Shown here: in pieces, positions 1-6,100 of the stretch
How positions within the stretch are numbered: the first letter of the stretch is position 1
Layout: each line of letters opens with the position of its first letter
NCBI GenBank assembly: GCA_937872275.1
Contig: CALMSE010000117.1
Coordinates: 1-6,119, forward strand
Direction of reading: 5' to 3'
DNA: 6,119 nucleotides
DNA from: an uncultured Leucobacter sp.
GTDB taxonomy: Bacteria; Actinomycetota; Actinomycetes; Actinomycetales; Microbacteriaceae
Program-made: the position numbers and the translations under genes
Notes under the pieces: model-generated
What the model was told of the DNA's origin: nothing
What the model saw: only the letters and a program-made list of their open reading frames with translations
The model's database searches: none

Positions 1-326
1 CTGATCGTCACGCTGAGCGTGGCCGTCGCGGTGCCGCCGTAGGCGTTCGTCGCCTGGTACTTCAGCGGCGTGACCGTCCCCGTGTAGCTGCTGTTGATCG
101 GCGTGAAGGTCACGGTGTTGTTGGCGTTGATCGTCCAGGTCCCCTGCCCCGGCACCGTGATCGAGGTCGCCGTCGTGGGCAGGCTCGTCGCGGGGTCGAC
201 CAGCCGGATCGTGATCTTCGAGGGATCGTCGGGCTTCACGAGCCCGAGCGCGGTGCCGTGTTTCAGCACCTGGAACGTGGCCACCCCGCCCGGCTGGATG
301 ACGCGGAGGGCGCCCTCGGCGGTCGG
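1..326 (-). other. CshA-type fibril repeat within the adhesin (cut by the window edge)
   Basis: This covers about residues 875-982. The pattern GTWTINANNTVTFTP, then YTGTVTPLKYQATNAYG and GTATATLSVTI, is typical of the CshA-type fibril repeat of Gram-positive surface proteins, where tandem copies build a fibre-like stalk. The reading frame continues past position 1, so more copies may follow. No anchor signal is visible in the window. Confidence 0.7.
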
Positions 327-2948
327 ATTGATCGGAACGTCCACCGCGCTTCTCGCGGTGAGGTTCCTCGGCGCGCCCTCGCTCGACGAGATCGACCCCG
401 CGGCGGTCGCGATGTTGCGCAGGCGCCCGGCGTCCCGATCCGCCTCCGTCACGACGAGCGAGCCGGTGCAGACCATGCTCTCGAGCCTCTCGAGCACGGT
501 CTTCGGGCAGACGAGGTCGCCGACGAGCGGATCCGCGACCTGGATGTTGTAGATCTGGGTGAAGCCCGTGGCCTCCTGGGACGCGTTGTGCACGACGAAC
601 TGGTAGCGGATGGTGTCGCCCAGGCTGAAGGGCTGCTGGGAGGGGTTGCCGCTCGCGGCGTAGTCGACGGCCTTGACCAGGTTCAGCTCCTTCATCGGCA
701 GCACGGTGCCGACGCGCACGTTGCCGATCAGGTGCACCTGCTTGGAGCCGCCGGTCGCTCCGAGGAAGCCGAACTTGATGAGGGCGGGCGCCGGCTGATC
801 CATCGTCGTGTCGAGCACGGTCCGGTAGAAGTAGCCGTCGTTGAAGTCGATCTCGACGGTCACGCGCGGCTTGTCGGTCGGGTTCGCCGTCGGGTACACC
901 GTGACCCGCACCTTGCGCTGGGAGGCCTCGATCGCCGCGCGCACCTTGCTGTCGTAGTCGCTCGCGGTCTGGCTCGCGGGGATGCCGGCCGAGACCTGGT
1001 CCAGCCGCTTGCTGAGCGGGCTCTGCGAGATCTGGTTCTGCGCGAGGAGACAGTAGCCGGTGCGACCGTTGCCCGAGCCGCGCAGGGCGACCGACTGCGG
1101 CTTGGCGGTGCTGCTCTGGTTGCAGCCGGTGGCCACATGGTCGCCGCTCACGTAGTTTCCGAACACGTCGAGGCCGAGGCCGAGATAGCCGTGGCTCAGC
1201 CCCTGCTCCGTCGGCCAGCTGGTCGCGGTGCGGTAGGCGTAGCCGAGCGCCCCGCCCATGCCGCCGGGCGCGGTGAGCTCGTAGACGCCGTCGGACAGGA
1301 AGAAGCCGATGCCGTCGGCACCGCTGCTGTCGTTGCCGTACTGGTACTGGGTGAACTCGACGACGACGCCGTCCGCCGAGGGGAGGGCGCGGTTGTAGAG
1401 CACCGCGCCGACCTGATCGGTGCGGTCGTCGGTGAACTGGAGGAAGCCCTTGGGCGCGCCCGAGGCGTCGGTGAACGAGGTGCGCGGGCTGTTGGTCCGG
1501 TTCACGCACTGGCCGAGCCCGTTCGAGGCGCTGCTCGTGGCCCGCGTCAGGCAGGCGCTGTTGAGCCCCTTCCAGGCGGTGTCCGACACCGAGGCTCCGG
1601 CGAACGGCTCTTCCAGCATCCAGGTGCTGCAGCCGATCTCCACGAGCTCGCTCGATTTCGTGCGCCCCGAGTTCTCAGAGTCGATCGGCCCGCGCTTCGC
1701 GTAGCCCTGCACCCGGAGATAGCCGTCCTGAGTGCAGGTGGTGATCGTCGTGGCCAGGGTGACCGTCAGCGTGAACCTCTGCTGCGGGGCGAAGGCCGCG
1801 GTGCCCGAGAACACCGTGTCGGCGAGCTCGCCGGGATCGTTGTGCGTGATGGACGCCGAGCCGGTCATGAAGGCGGGGCACGTCCCCGCGGCGACGCCGC
1901 CGATCGTCGAGACGCAGGTCCAGCTGGCCTCGGTGTACTGCCTCGTGTAGGGCACGTAGTAGGTGTAGCTCAGGGGTACGCCGCCGTAGGCGACGCCCGC
2001 CGTGTTGTCCCAGGTCACGGTGAAGACGCGGGGATCGCCGGAGAGCACGCGGCTGGGCGCCTCGCCCGGGGGGCGCGGCGACGTCACCGTGTTCGTCATG
2101 CGGATCGCGCCCTCGGGGCACACCTGCGCGCCTGAGAGGGCGCCGACGCTCGACGCGCTGTGCTCGATATCGACGACCTCGAAGCCCGTGGTGCTGAATC
2201 TCGCCCATCCGCCGGTCATGGCGCTTCCGGTCTCGGTGCAGACGTCGCTCTGGAACGAGCTGGTCACGGCGATCGTGAAGGTGAGCGCCTGCAGTCCTTG
2301 GATGGCGGAGATGCCCGCGAACGTGAAGGAGTACTCGTCCCCAGCTCCGTCGGGAATGCTCTGCTCCCCCGCGGGAACCCAGCCCGGGCACTCTCCCCCG
2401 GCGGCACCGCCGATCGTCGACGAGCAGGTCACCGTGAAGGTCGTCTGATGATCCGCGCCGACCATGATCTGATGCCAGATGCGGGCGTTCGTGATGGGTG
2501 TCGTCTCGGGGTTCTCGTACACGACCGTGTAGATCCGTTGGCTGCCCGACGGGATCGTGTAGTCGCCCGGGCTCATCGAGCTCGTGATCCTCGGGTCGGG
2601 TCCCGAGCCGAAGGGCGCCGAGTTGTCGGGGGCCGTGGTCGTGGAGAAGGTGCCGCTCAGCGCGGAGAGGCCGTCCTCCTGCGGTACGACCGGAGCAACG
2701 GGCGTCTCGGTGGCGGGCCCGGGAACGGGATCCTCGGGCGTCACGGGCGGCTCGTCGACGGGCTGCTCGGGAGCGGCCGGGGATCCGTCCGTTCCCCCCG
2801 ACGGTTCGGCGCCCGGCCCGCCCGGCTCGCCCGGGAGCTCTTCCGCGAACGCCGACGGCACGGACGCCTGCCCGAGGGGCATGGCGAAGCCGAGGATCAC
2901 GCTCATGCTCAGCGCGAGCACCCCCCAGAGCCGTCGTCCCACCGACAC
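1..2948 (-). CDS. Large secreted lectin-like adhesin with DUF7507-like and CshA-type repeats (5' part; C-terminus off the left edge)
   Basis: Seen: reading from a GTG at 2948 towards position 1, the frame stays open for 982 codons and runs off the edge. Residues 1-35 form a signal peptide (RR at 5-6, hydrophobic core about 7-23, AFA before the likely cut at 35/36). A Pro/Gly/Glu-rich linker covers about 36-92. Two tandem four-cysteine domains follow (about 95-280 and 285-442), then an L-type lectin domain (about 443-746) with ADGIGFFL at 544-551, LGLDVFGN at 591-598 and a closing FGFLGATGG strand at 727. A DUF7507/DUF11-like repeat lies at about 755-850 (GDTIRYQF, ADPLVGDLVCP, CTGSLVVTEADRDAG) and a CshA-type fibril repeat at about 875-982 (TVTFTP, then YQATNAYGGTATATLSV). 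Known: these modules occur in exported Gram-positive surface proteins, the lectin as a binding head and the repeats as a stalk. Inferred: a cell-surface adhesin, probably wall-anchored, though any LPXTG signal would lie outside the window. The start is fixed by an in-frame TAG at 2958-2960. The divergent neighbour is a LuxR regulator. The sugar ligand is unknown. Confidence 0.93.
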   Translation of the reverse strand, partial: MSVGRRLWGVLALSMSVILGFAMPLGQASVPSAFAEELPGEPGGPGAEPSGGTDGSPAAPEQPVDEPPVTPEDPVPGPATETPVAPVVPQEDGLSALSGTFSTTTAPDNSAPFGSGPDPRITSSMSPGDYTIPSGSQRIYTVVYENPETTPITNARIWHQIMVGADHQTTFTVTCSSTIGGAAGGECPGWVPAGEQSIPDGAGDEYSFTFAGISAIQGLQALTFTIAVTSSFQSDVCTETGSAMTGGWARFSTTGFEVVDIEHSASSVGALSGAQVCPEGAIRMTNTVTSPRPPGEAPSRVLSGDPRVFTVTWDNTAGVAYGGVPLSYTYYVPYTRQYTEASWTCVSTIGGVAAGTCPAFMTGSASITHNDPGELADTVFSGTAAFAPQQRFTLTVTLATTITTCTQDGYLRVQGYAKRGPIDSENSGRTKSSELVEIGCSTWMLEEPFAGASVSDTAWKGLNSACLTRATSSASNGLGQCVNRTNSPRTSFTDASGAPKGFLQFTDDRTDQVGAVLYNRALPSADGVVVEFTQYQYGNDSSGADGIGFFLSDGVYELTAPGGMGGALGYAYRTATSWPTEQGLSHGYLGLGLDVFGNYVSGDHVATGCNQSSTAKPQSVALRGSGNGRTGYCLLAQNQISQSPLSKRLDQVSAGIPASQTASDYDSKVRAAIEASQRKVRVTVYPTANPTDKPRVTVEIDFNDGYFYRTVLDTTMDQPAPALIKFGFLGATGGSKQVHLIGNVRVGTVLPMKELNLVKAVDYAASGNPSQQPFSLGDTIRYQFVVHNASQEATGFTQIYNIQVADPLVGDLVCPKTVLERLESMVCTGSLVVTEADRDAGRLRNIATAAGSISSSEGAPRNLTARSAVDVPINPTAEGALRVIQPGGVATFQVLKHGTALGLVKPDDPSKITIRLVDPATSLPTTATSITVPGQGTWTINANNTVTFTPINSSYTGTVTPLKYQATNAYGGTATATLSVTI
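399..686 (-). other. DUF7507/DUF11-like repeat within the adhesin
   Basis: This covers about residues 755-850. It shows the usual order of this repeat: LVKAVDYAASG, GDTIRYQFVVHN, a V-A-D-P-L turn, paired cysteines 814 and 827, the VTEADRDAG helix, and a closing NIATA strand. In the family this module is an Ig-like stalk unit repeated many times in actinobacterial surface proteins. The middle motif is LERLESMVC where LAPGESMTC is commoner. Only one copy lies inside the window. Confidence 0.75.
711..1622 (-). other. Bacterial L-type (legume-lectin-like) domain within the adhesin
   Basis: This covers about residues 443-746. Motifs of the legume-lectin fold appear in order: VVVEFTQYQYG at 528-538, ADGIGFFL at 544-551 with Asp545, GYLGLGLDVFGN at 587-598 with Asp594 and Asn598 spaced as in the EFDxxxN metal and sugar site of legume lectins, a beta strand RVTVEIDF at 695-702, and FGFLGATGGSKQVHLIGNV near the end. 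Cysteine pairs 466/481 and 609/633 could form disulfides. By analogy this is the carbohydrate-binding head. The assignment is from motif order only. Confidence 0.75.
1623..2096 (-). other. Four-cysteine beta-rich domain, copy 2 (within the adhesin)
   Basis: This covers about residues 285-442. Cysteines fall at 345, 357, 405 and 440, and the signature reads TCVSTIGGVAAGTCP. Strand motifs FTVTWDN and RFTLTVTLATTITTC parallel YTVVYEN and LTFTIAVTSSFQSDVC of copy 1. The first two cysteines are exactly 12 residues apart in both copies and the copies are offset by about 168 residues, which indicates an internal duplication that has since diverged. It runs directly into the lectin domain. Confidence 0.6.
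2109..2666 (-). other. Four-cysteine beta-rich domain, copy 1 (within the adhesin)
   Basis: This covers about residues 95-280 of the adhesin. The domain is rich in Thr, Ser and Val and has alternating hydrophobic strands, as in Ig-like or DUF11-like beta sandwiches. Cysteines fall at 175, 187, 237 and 277, with the signature TCSSTIGGAAGGECP around the first two. The second copy repeats this order and spacing. I do not recognise the family; a divergent DUF11-type or Ig-like domain is the likeliest relative. Confidence 0.6.
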
Positions 2949-2952
2949 GGCA

Positions 2953-2959
2953 CCCCCCT
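2953..2959 (-). promoter_or_regulatory. Ribosome binding site of the adhesin gene
   Basis: Read on the minus strand this is AGGGGGG, followed by TGCC and the GTG start at 2948. Its first bases belong to an in-frame TAG stop (2958-2960), so translation cannot start further upstream in this frame. A second GTG two codons later (2942) is possible but sits further from the site. Confidence 0.7.
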
Positions 2960-3167
2960 AGTAGCCATGGATGCGCTGCGGAAGCTCGGCGCATTCGCGC
3001 GCATCTCGCTTGGCAGATTACGTCGTAGGATGAGAGCAGAATCGCGCAGAAGAGAGATCTTCCCCCGAATCTTCTCCCTTCTTCCGTGCAGCGCTTTCCC
3101 CCCTACCCCGGAATGGTCGCCATGCTGAACCCCCTGCCCCGCCCCGGCGGAGCGCGGGATGCCCGTT

Positions 3168-3179
3168 CGCGGCGCCGCG
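3168..3179. repeat. Perfect 12-bp palindrome in the regulator's 5' leader
   Basis: CGCGGCGCCGCG is its own reverse complement. The surrounding GCCCG (3161-3165) and CGGGC (3178-3182) can also pair, so the leader RNA could fold into a strong GC hairpin ending 7 bases before the ribosome binding site. It could be an operator, an RNA structure, or chance in GC-rich DNA. Confidence 0.4.
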
Positions 3180-3189
3180 GGCGTCTTCT

Positions 3190-3195
3190 GAGAGG
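3190..3195 (+). promoter_or_regulatory. Ribosome binding site of the LuxR regulator
   Basis: GAGAGG lies six bases before the ATG at 3202. This supports that ATG as the start. I found no in-frame start in the roughly 80 bases upstream, and the conserved Walker A motif falls at the usual distance from this N-terminus. Confidence 0.65.
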
Positions 3196-3201
3196 CGCAG
3201 C

Positions 3202-5895
3202 ATGCTGAAGCCGAGCCATCTCGACCTGCAGTCGAGGCTCATGGAGATCACGGGCGATCAGTGGATCACCCCGCGCATCGTGCTGCTCCGCGCCCCCGCG
3301 GGCTACGGCAAGACGGGCACGATCGCCGCCTGGCTGGGAGAGCGCGACGAGGCCGCGTCGAGCACGCGCTGGGTGCACTGCGCACCCGGTCTCGGGGACG
3401 CCTTCTGGGGCGCGATCGCCCACGAGCTCGCCGCGGCGCAGGGAGGCGGATCCGCAGCCGGCGACGGGGCGACCCCCGACGGCGGATCGGCCCCCGATGC
3501 CGCGCAGCGACTCGCCGCCGGGCTCGTCGAACCGGTGACGCTCGTCATCGACGACTACCACTTCGCGACGAACGCCGAGAACGACCTCGCACTCGCCGAG
3601 CTGTGCGCGGCGACGCCCCATCTCACCCTCCTGGTCGCCGCCCGCCGGGTGCAGCTCCTCGACGGGCCTCTCATCGCGGCCCGGGTGCGTCTGCGCGTCT
3701 TCGGCCCCCGCGATCTGGCGTTCACCCAGAACGAGGCCCTCGAGATGGCGACCGGCCTCGGCATACCCGACGGAGAGCGTCTGCGCACCGCGCTGGCCCG
3801 CACGAAGGGGTGGCCGCTCGCGGCGCGCGCCGTGATCGAGCCGACGGCGGTCGCCCTGGCCTCGGCCGGGAAGGCCGGGGACGGAGCCGCCGATCCGCTC
3901 GAGAACCTCGACCGCTTCGCGCTGCACCACCTCGAGATCGTCGGAGACCTCGCCCGCCGCATCCTGCTCGCGGCCGCGCAGCTCGACGCCATCAGCCTCG
4001 ACCAGGCCGCCGAGTTCACCGGGGCAGAGATATCCGCCGTGCGCGCCGCGGTCTACGAGTTGCTCGAGCTCGGCGTACTGGTCACCCGGACCACCGCGGA
4101 GCGGACCGATTTCCGCTGCCACCGGGCCGTGCGCGCCACGCTCCACACCCGCTCGGACCGCAGCGCCTCCCCCGAGCAGCGGCGAGCGCTGTTCATCGGG
4201 CGCGCGGCGCGCGTGGGGGATGCGGCCCCGCTCACCGCGCTGAGCCTCTACTGCGCCGCGGGCGCGCTCGACGAGGCCGAGCGGCTGCTCGAGCGGCACT
4301 TCACGGCCGTCATCGACTCGGCGGAGCAGGCCGAGCGGATCCTCCGCCCCCTGCCCGAGCACTCCCTGCTCGCGCACCCCGCCTTCGCGGCGGCCAGGCT
4401 CTACATCGAGACCCCGAACCCCGCGGTGCCGCCCGCGACCCTGTCGCACCTCACCGAGCTCTGGCAGCAGGGCATTCAGCAGCGCCTCGAACGGGACCTG
4501 CAGCTCGGGGCCACCGAGATCGCACTGCCGCTGCTCGCACAGGCGATGGTGTCGGCGCGGCTGCTCGGACGCATCGATGCAGCGCTCTCCATGGCCCGCG
4601 AACTCGAGACGCGCCTCGACGCCGACCCCGCCGAGGCATGGGGCCTCGACGCGGCGTACCCGGTCGCCGACAAGGCCTGCCTCGACGCGCTCGGCGCGCT
4701 CCCCGTGTACTACCGCGAGATCGCCTCCACCGCGCTCATGGCCGGCGACTACCCTCGGGCACGTCGCGGCTGGGAGCGCCTGCGGGCGCACGCCGAGGAG
4801 CTCCTGTCGGCGCAGTGGAGCGAGGCCCCGCAGGATCCCGCCCGCGTCGCAGACCAGAGCAGCGCGGGCCGGCGATGGCTGCTCGCGGCGCTCAACGAGA
4901 TGGCCTTCACCGAGACGCTCGACGGCGACATGCGGCGCGCGGCCGGCTACCTCTCCGAAGCCGAGGCCGTGACCGCGACCACCGGAGCCGTCGCCCCGGG
5001 GCTCGCCTGGGTCAGCGGCGAGGTCGTGCGCGCCTACCTCTCGTACGAGTTCGACGACGAGAGCCTGCTCACGCAGGCGGCCGAGCGGCTGACGCCGCTC
5101 AACGATCGGATCGAGCAGTGGCCGCTGATGCTCATCGCCGAGGCGGCCTCCGTGCGCCACCGACGGGGGCCGGAGTGGGCGCTGGCGCAGCTCCGCTCCG
5201 CACTCGCGGGAGCGCCGGAGCAGCGGAGCCCGATCGGCTGCTGGAACAACGCCCTCATCGGGTACCAGGCCATGCTGAGCACCGTGATCGGAGACTTCTC
5301 GTCTTCCGAGGAGCTGCTCGCAGCGCTCCCGGAGGACTCTCCGATGTCGCGGATCGAGCGGGCCAGGCTCGCGCTCTTCACCGGCGACGACGTCGCCGCC
5401 CTGCTGATCGCGCAGGGTCTCGGCAATCCCGAGACGACGCTGCGCCAGCGGCTCGATCGCTGCCTCATCACCGCCATCGCCTCCTGGAGCTGCGACGAGC
5501 GCGACGACGCCCTGCGGGCGCTGCGCAGCGCTGCGGAGCTGCTGCAGAGCTGCGCGCTCCCCTCGAGGCTGGAGGGCGTCCCCTACGAGCCGCTCCGCGA
5601 GGTGGCCGTCGCAGCCCGCGAGGCCGGGGTCTGCGACATCCTCGGCGCCGTCGACGCCGTGCCCGAAGTCGGCCGCTGCCTGCGCTACGAGCGCCTCACC
5701 GAGATGGAGCAGCGCACGCTCGCGGCCATCGCCCAGCACCGCACCGCGAGCCAGACGGCCGCGGCGCTGTACATCGCGCCCGGCACCGTGAAGAAGCACC
5801 TCGCCTCGGTGTACCGCAAGCTGCATGCGAAGGGCCGCGACGAGGCCATCCTGCAGGCCACCCGAATGGGGCTGCTGCCGCAGGAGGTCGGCTGA
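3202..5895 (+). CDS. LuxR family transcriptional regulator, MalT/LAL type (large ATP-binding regulator)
   Basis: Seen: a complete 897-residue protein. The N-terminal STAND-type ATPase has Walker A APAGYGKT at 31-38 (MalT-like), Walker B LVIDDYHF at 114-121, a sensor-like LVAARR at 144-149, RDLAFTQNEA at 170-179 and KGWPLAARA at 202-210. The long middle (about 250-820) is helical and Ala/Leu/Glu-rich, consistent with the TPR-like sensor arm of this family. Residues 832-897 are a GerE/LuxR helix-turn-helix, beginning LTEMEQRTLAAIAQ, with recognition segment APGTVKKHLASVYRKL at 859-874. Known: such proteins are cytoplasmic ATP-dependent switches that multimerise and activate promoters on binding an inducer; the usual size is about 850-1000 residues, so this is full length. 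The Gly/Ala/Asp-rich stretch at about 80-104 between the Walker motifs is a low-complexity insertion. Inferred: it regulates the divergent adhesin gene, itself, or both. The inducer cannot be read from the sequence. Confidence 0.95.
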   Translation: MLKPSHLDLQSRLMEITGDQWITPRIVLLRAPAGYGKTGTIAAWLGERDEAASSTRWVHCAPGLGDAFWGAIAHELAAAQGGGSAAGDGATPDGGSAPDAAQRLAAGLVEPVTLVIDDYHFATNAENDLALAELCAATPHLTLLVAARRVQLLDGPLIAARVRLRVFGPRDLAFTQNEALEMATGLGIPDGERLRTALARTKGWPLAARAVIEPTAVALASAGKAGDGAADPLENLDRFALHHLEIVGDLARRILLAAAQLDAISLDQAAEFTGAEISAVRAAVYELLELGVLVTRTTAERTDFRCHRAVRATLHTRSDRSASPEQRRALFIGRAARVGDAAPLTALSLYCAAGALDEAERLLERHFTAVIDSAEQAERILRPLPEHSLLAHPAFAAARLYIETPNPAVPPATLSHLTELWQQGIQQRLERDLQLGATEIALPLLAQAMVSARLLGRIDAALSMARELETRLDADPAEAWGLDAAYPVADKACLDALGALPVYYREIASTALMAGDYPRARRGWERLRAHAEELLSAQWSEAPQDPARVADQSSAGRRWLLAALNEMAFTETLDGDMRRAAGYLSEAEAVTATTGAVAPGLAWVSGEVVRAYLSYEFDDESLLTQAAERLTPLNDRIEQWPLMLIAEAASVRHRRGPEWALAQLRSALAGAPEQRSPIGCWNNALIGYQAMLSTVIGDFSSSEELLAALPEDSPMSRIERARLALFTGDDVAALLIAQGLGNPETTLRQRLDRCLITAIASWSCDERDDALRALRSAAELLQSCALPSRLEGVPYEPLREVAVAAREAGVCDILGAVDAVPEVGRCLRYERLTEMEQRTLAAIAQHRTASQTAAALYIAPGTVKKHLASVYRKLHAKGRDEAILQATRMGLLPQEVG

Positions 5896-5912
5896 GCGGC
5901 GGCCTCACGGTA

Positions 5913-5934
5913 TCGCGGAAGAGCGCTCTCGCGA
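5913..5934 (+). terminator. Possible transcription terminator hairpin after the LuxR gene
   Basis: TCGCG at 5913-5917 pairs with CGCGA at 5930-5934, and inside it AGA pairs with TCT around a GCGC loop, leaving a two-base bulge. It begins 18 bases after the stop codon. No T-run follows, so it would be a non-canonical terminator of the kind proposed in high-GC actinobacteria. A second weak stem, GACAGG/CCTGTC, lies at 5955-5960 and 5971-5976. Confidence 0.3.
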
Positions 5935-6018
5935 GGGCAGGAACCGCACGTCGAGACAGGACCTGCCTCGCCTGTCCGCGCGATCACCGGCGCCCCGCGA
6001 CGACGGCGCCGCATCGGC

Positions 6019-6037
6019 GCCGAACGCTACGCGTTCG
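6019..6037. repeat. 19-base hairpin repeat, copy 1
   Basis: GCCGAACGCTACGCGTTCG. Within it CGAACGC and GCGTTCG are perfect inverted arms of 7 bp around a TAC loop. Flanking ATCGG (6013-6017) and CCGAT (6038-6042) can extend the stem past a short bulge. An identical copy lies 82 bases downstream. Confidence 0.75.
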
Positions 6038-6067
6038 CCGATCGCTCGCACCCGGATAGAACCCGGG

Positions 6068-6088
6068 GCCGGCGCCGTGTGCGCCGGC
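6068..6088. repeat. Inverted repeat (8-bp stem) between the two hairpin repeats
   Basis: GCCGGCGC at 6068-6075 and GCGCCGGC at 6081-6088 are perfect inverted arms around the five-base loop CGTGT. No T-run follows. It could be a terminator-like hairpin or part of the repeat cluster. Confidence 0.45.
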
Positions 6089-6100
6089 AGCCGAGTGATC

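Larger units (their letters stand above)
2949..3201. promoter_or_regulatory. Divergent intergenic region between adhesin and LuxR regulator
   Basis: These 253 bases separate two divergent start codons and must carry both promoters unless a transcript enters from elsewhere. The middle (about 3010-3110) is less GC-rich than the genes. Weak candidates are TAGGAT at 3026-3031 as a plus-strand -10 box, and TAATCT on the minus strand (3015-3020). Neither has a convincing -35 partner at normal spacing. A 9-base palindrome TACG-T-CGTA lies at 3019-3027, overlapping one -10 candidate and abutting the other. A pyrimidine-rich tract follows at about 3058-3107. The role is inferred from position. Confidence 0.5.

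Noticed and set aside
258..2135. Long plus-strand open frame (625 codons) over the adhesin
   Set aside because: It is rich in Arg, Ala, Gly and His with no recognisable domain, and lies antisense to the adhesin frame, which has clear lectin, DUF7507-like and CshA-like motifs. It is a shadow frame caused by high GC.
1675..2994. Minus-strand open frame of 439 codons overlapping the adhesin start
   Set aside because: It is on the same strand but out of frame, with Arg/His-rich low-complexity content. The adhesin frame has the signal peptide, ribosome binding site and domains.
2160..3128. Plus-strand open frame of 322 codons reaching into the intergenic region
   Set aside because: Its composition is Arg/Gly-rich with no domain, and it is antisense to the adhesin signal peptide and linker.
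3103..5826. Very long minus-strand open frame (907 codons) antisense to the regulator
   Set aside because: Its length is striking, but long antisense frames are common opposite GC-rich genes. The translation is Arg/Gly/Glu-rich with no motif, while the plus strand has Walker motifs and a LuxR helix-turn-helix.
5685..6014. Minus-strand open frame of 109 codons at the right end
   Set aside because: It is Arg/Ser/Ala-rich, overlaps the helix-turn-helix region antisense, and shows no domain or good ribosome binding site.
3261..6059. Plus-strand open frame of 932 codons overlapping the regulator and running past its stop
   Set aside because: It is extremely Arg-rich and shifted by two bases from the real frame; a typical shadow frame. 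The two 19-base repeats are read in different frames, so its tail is not a coding repeat either.
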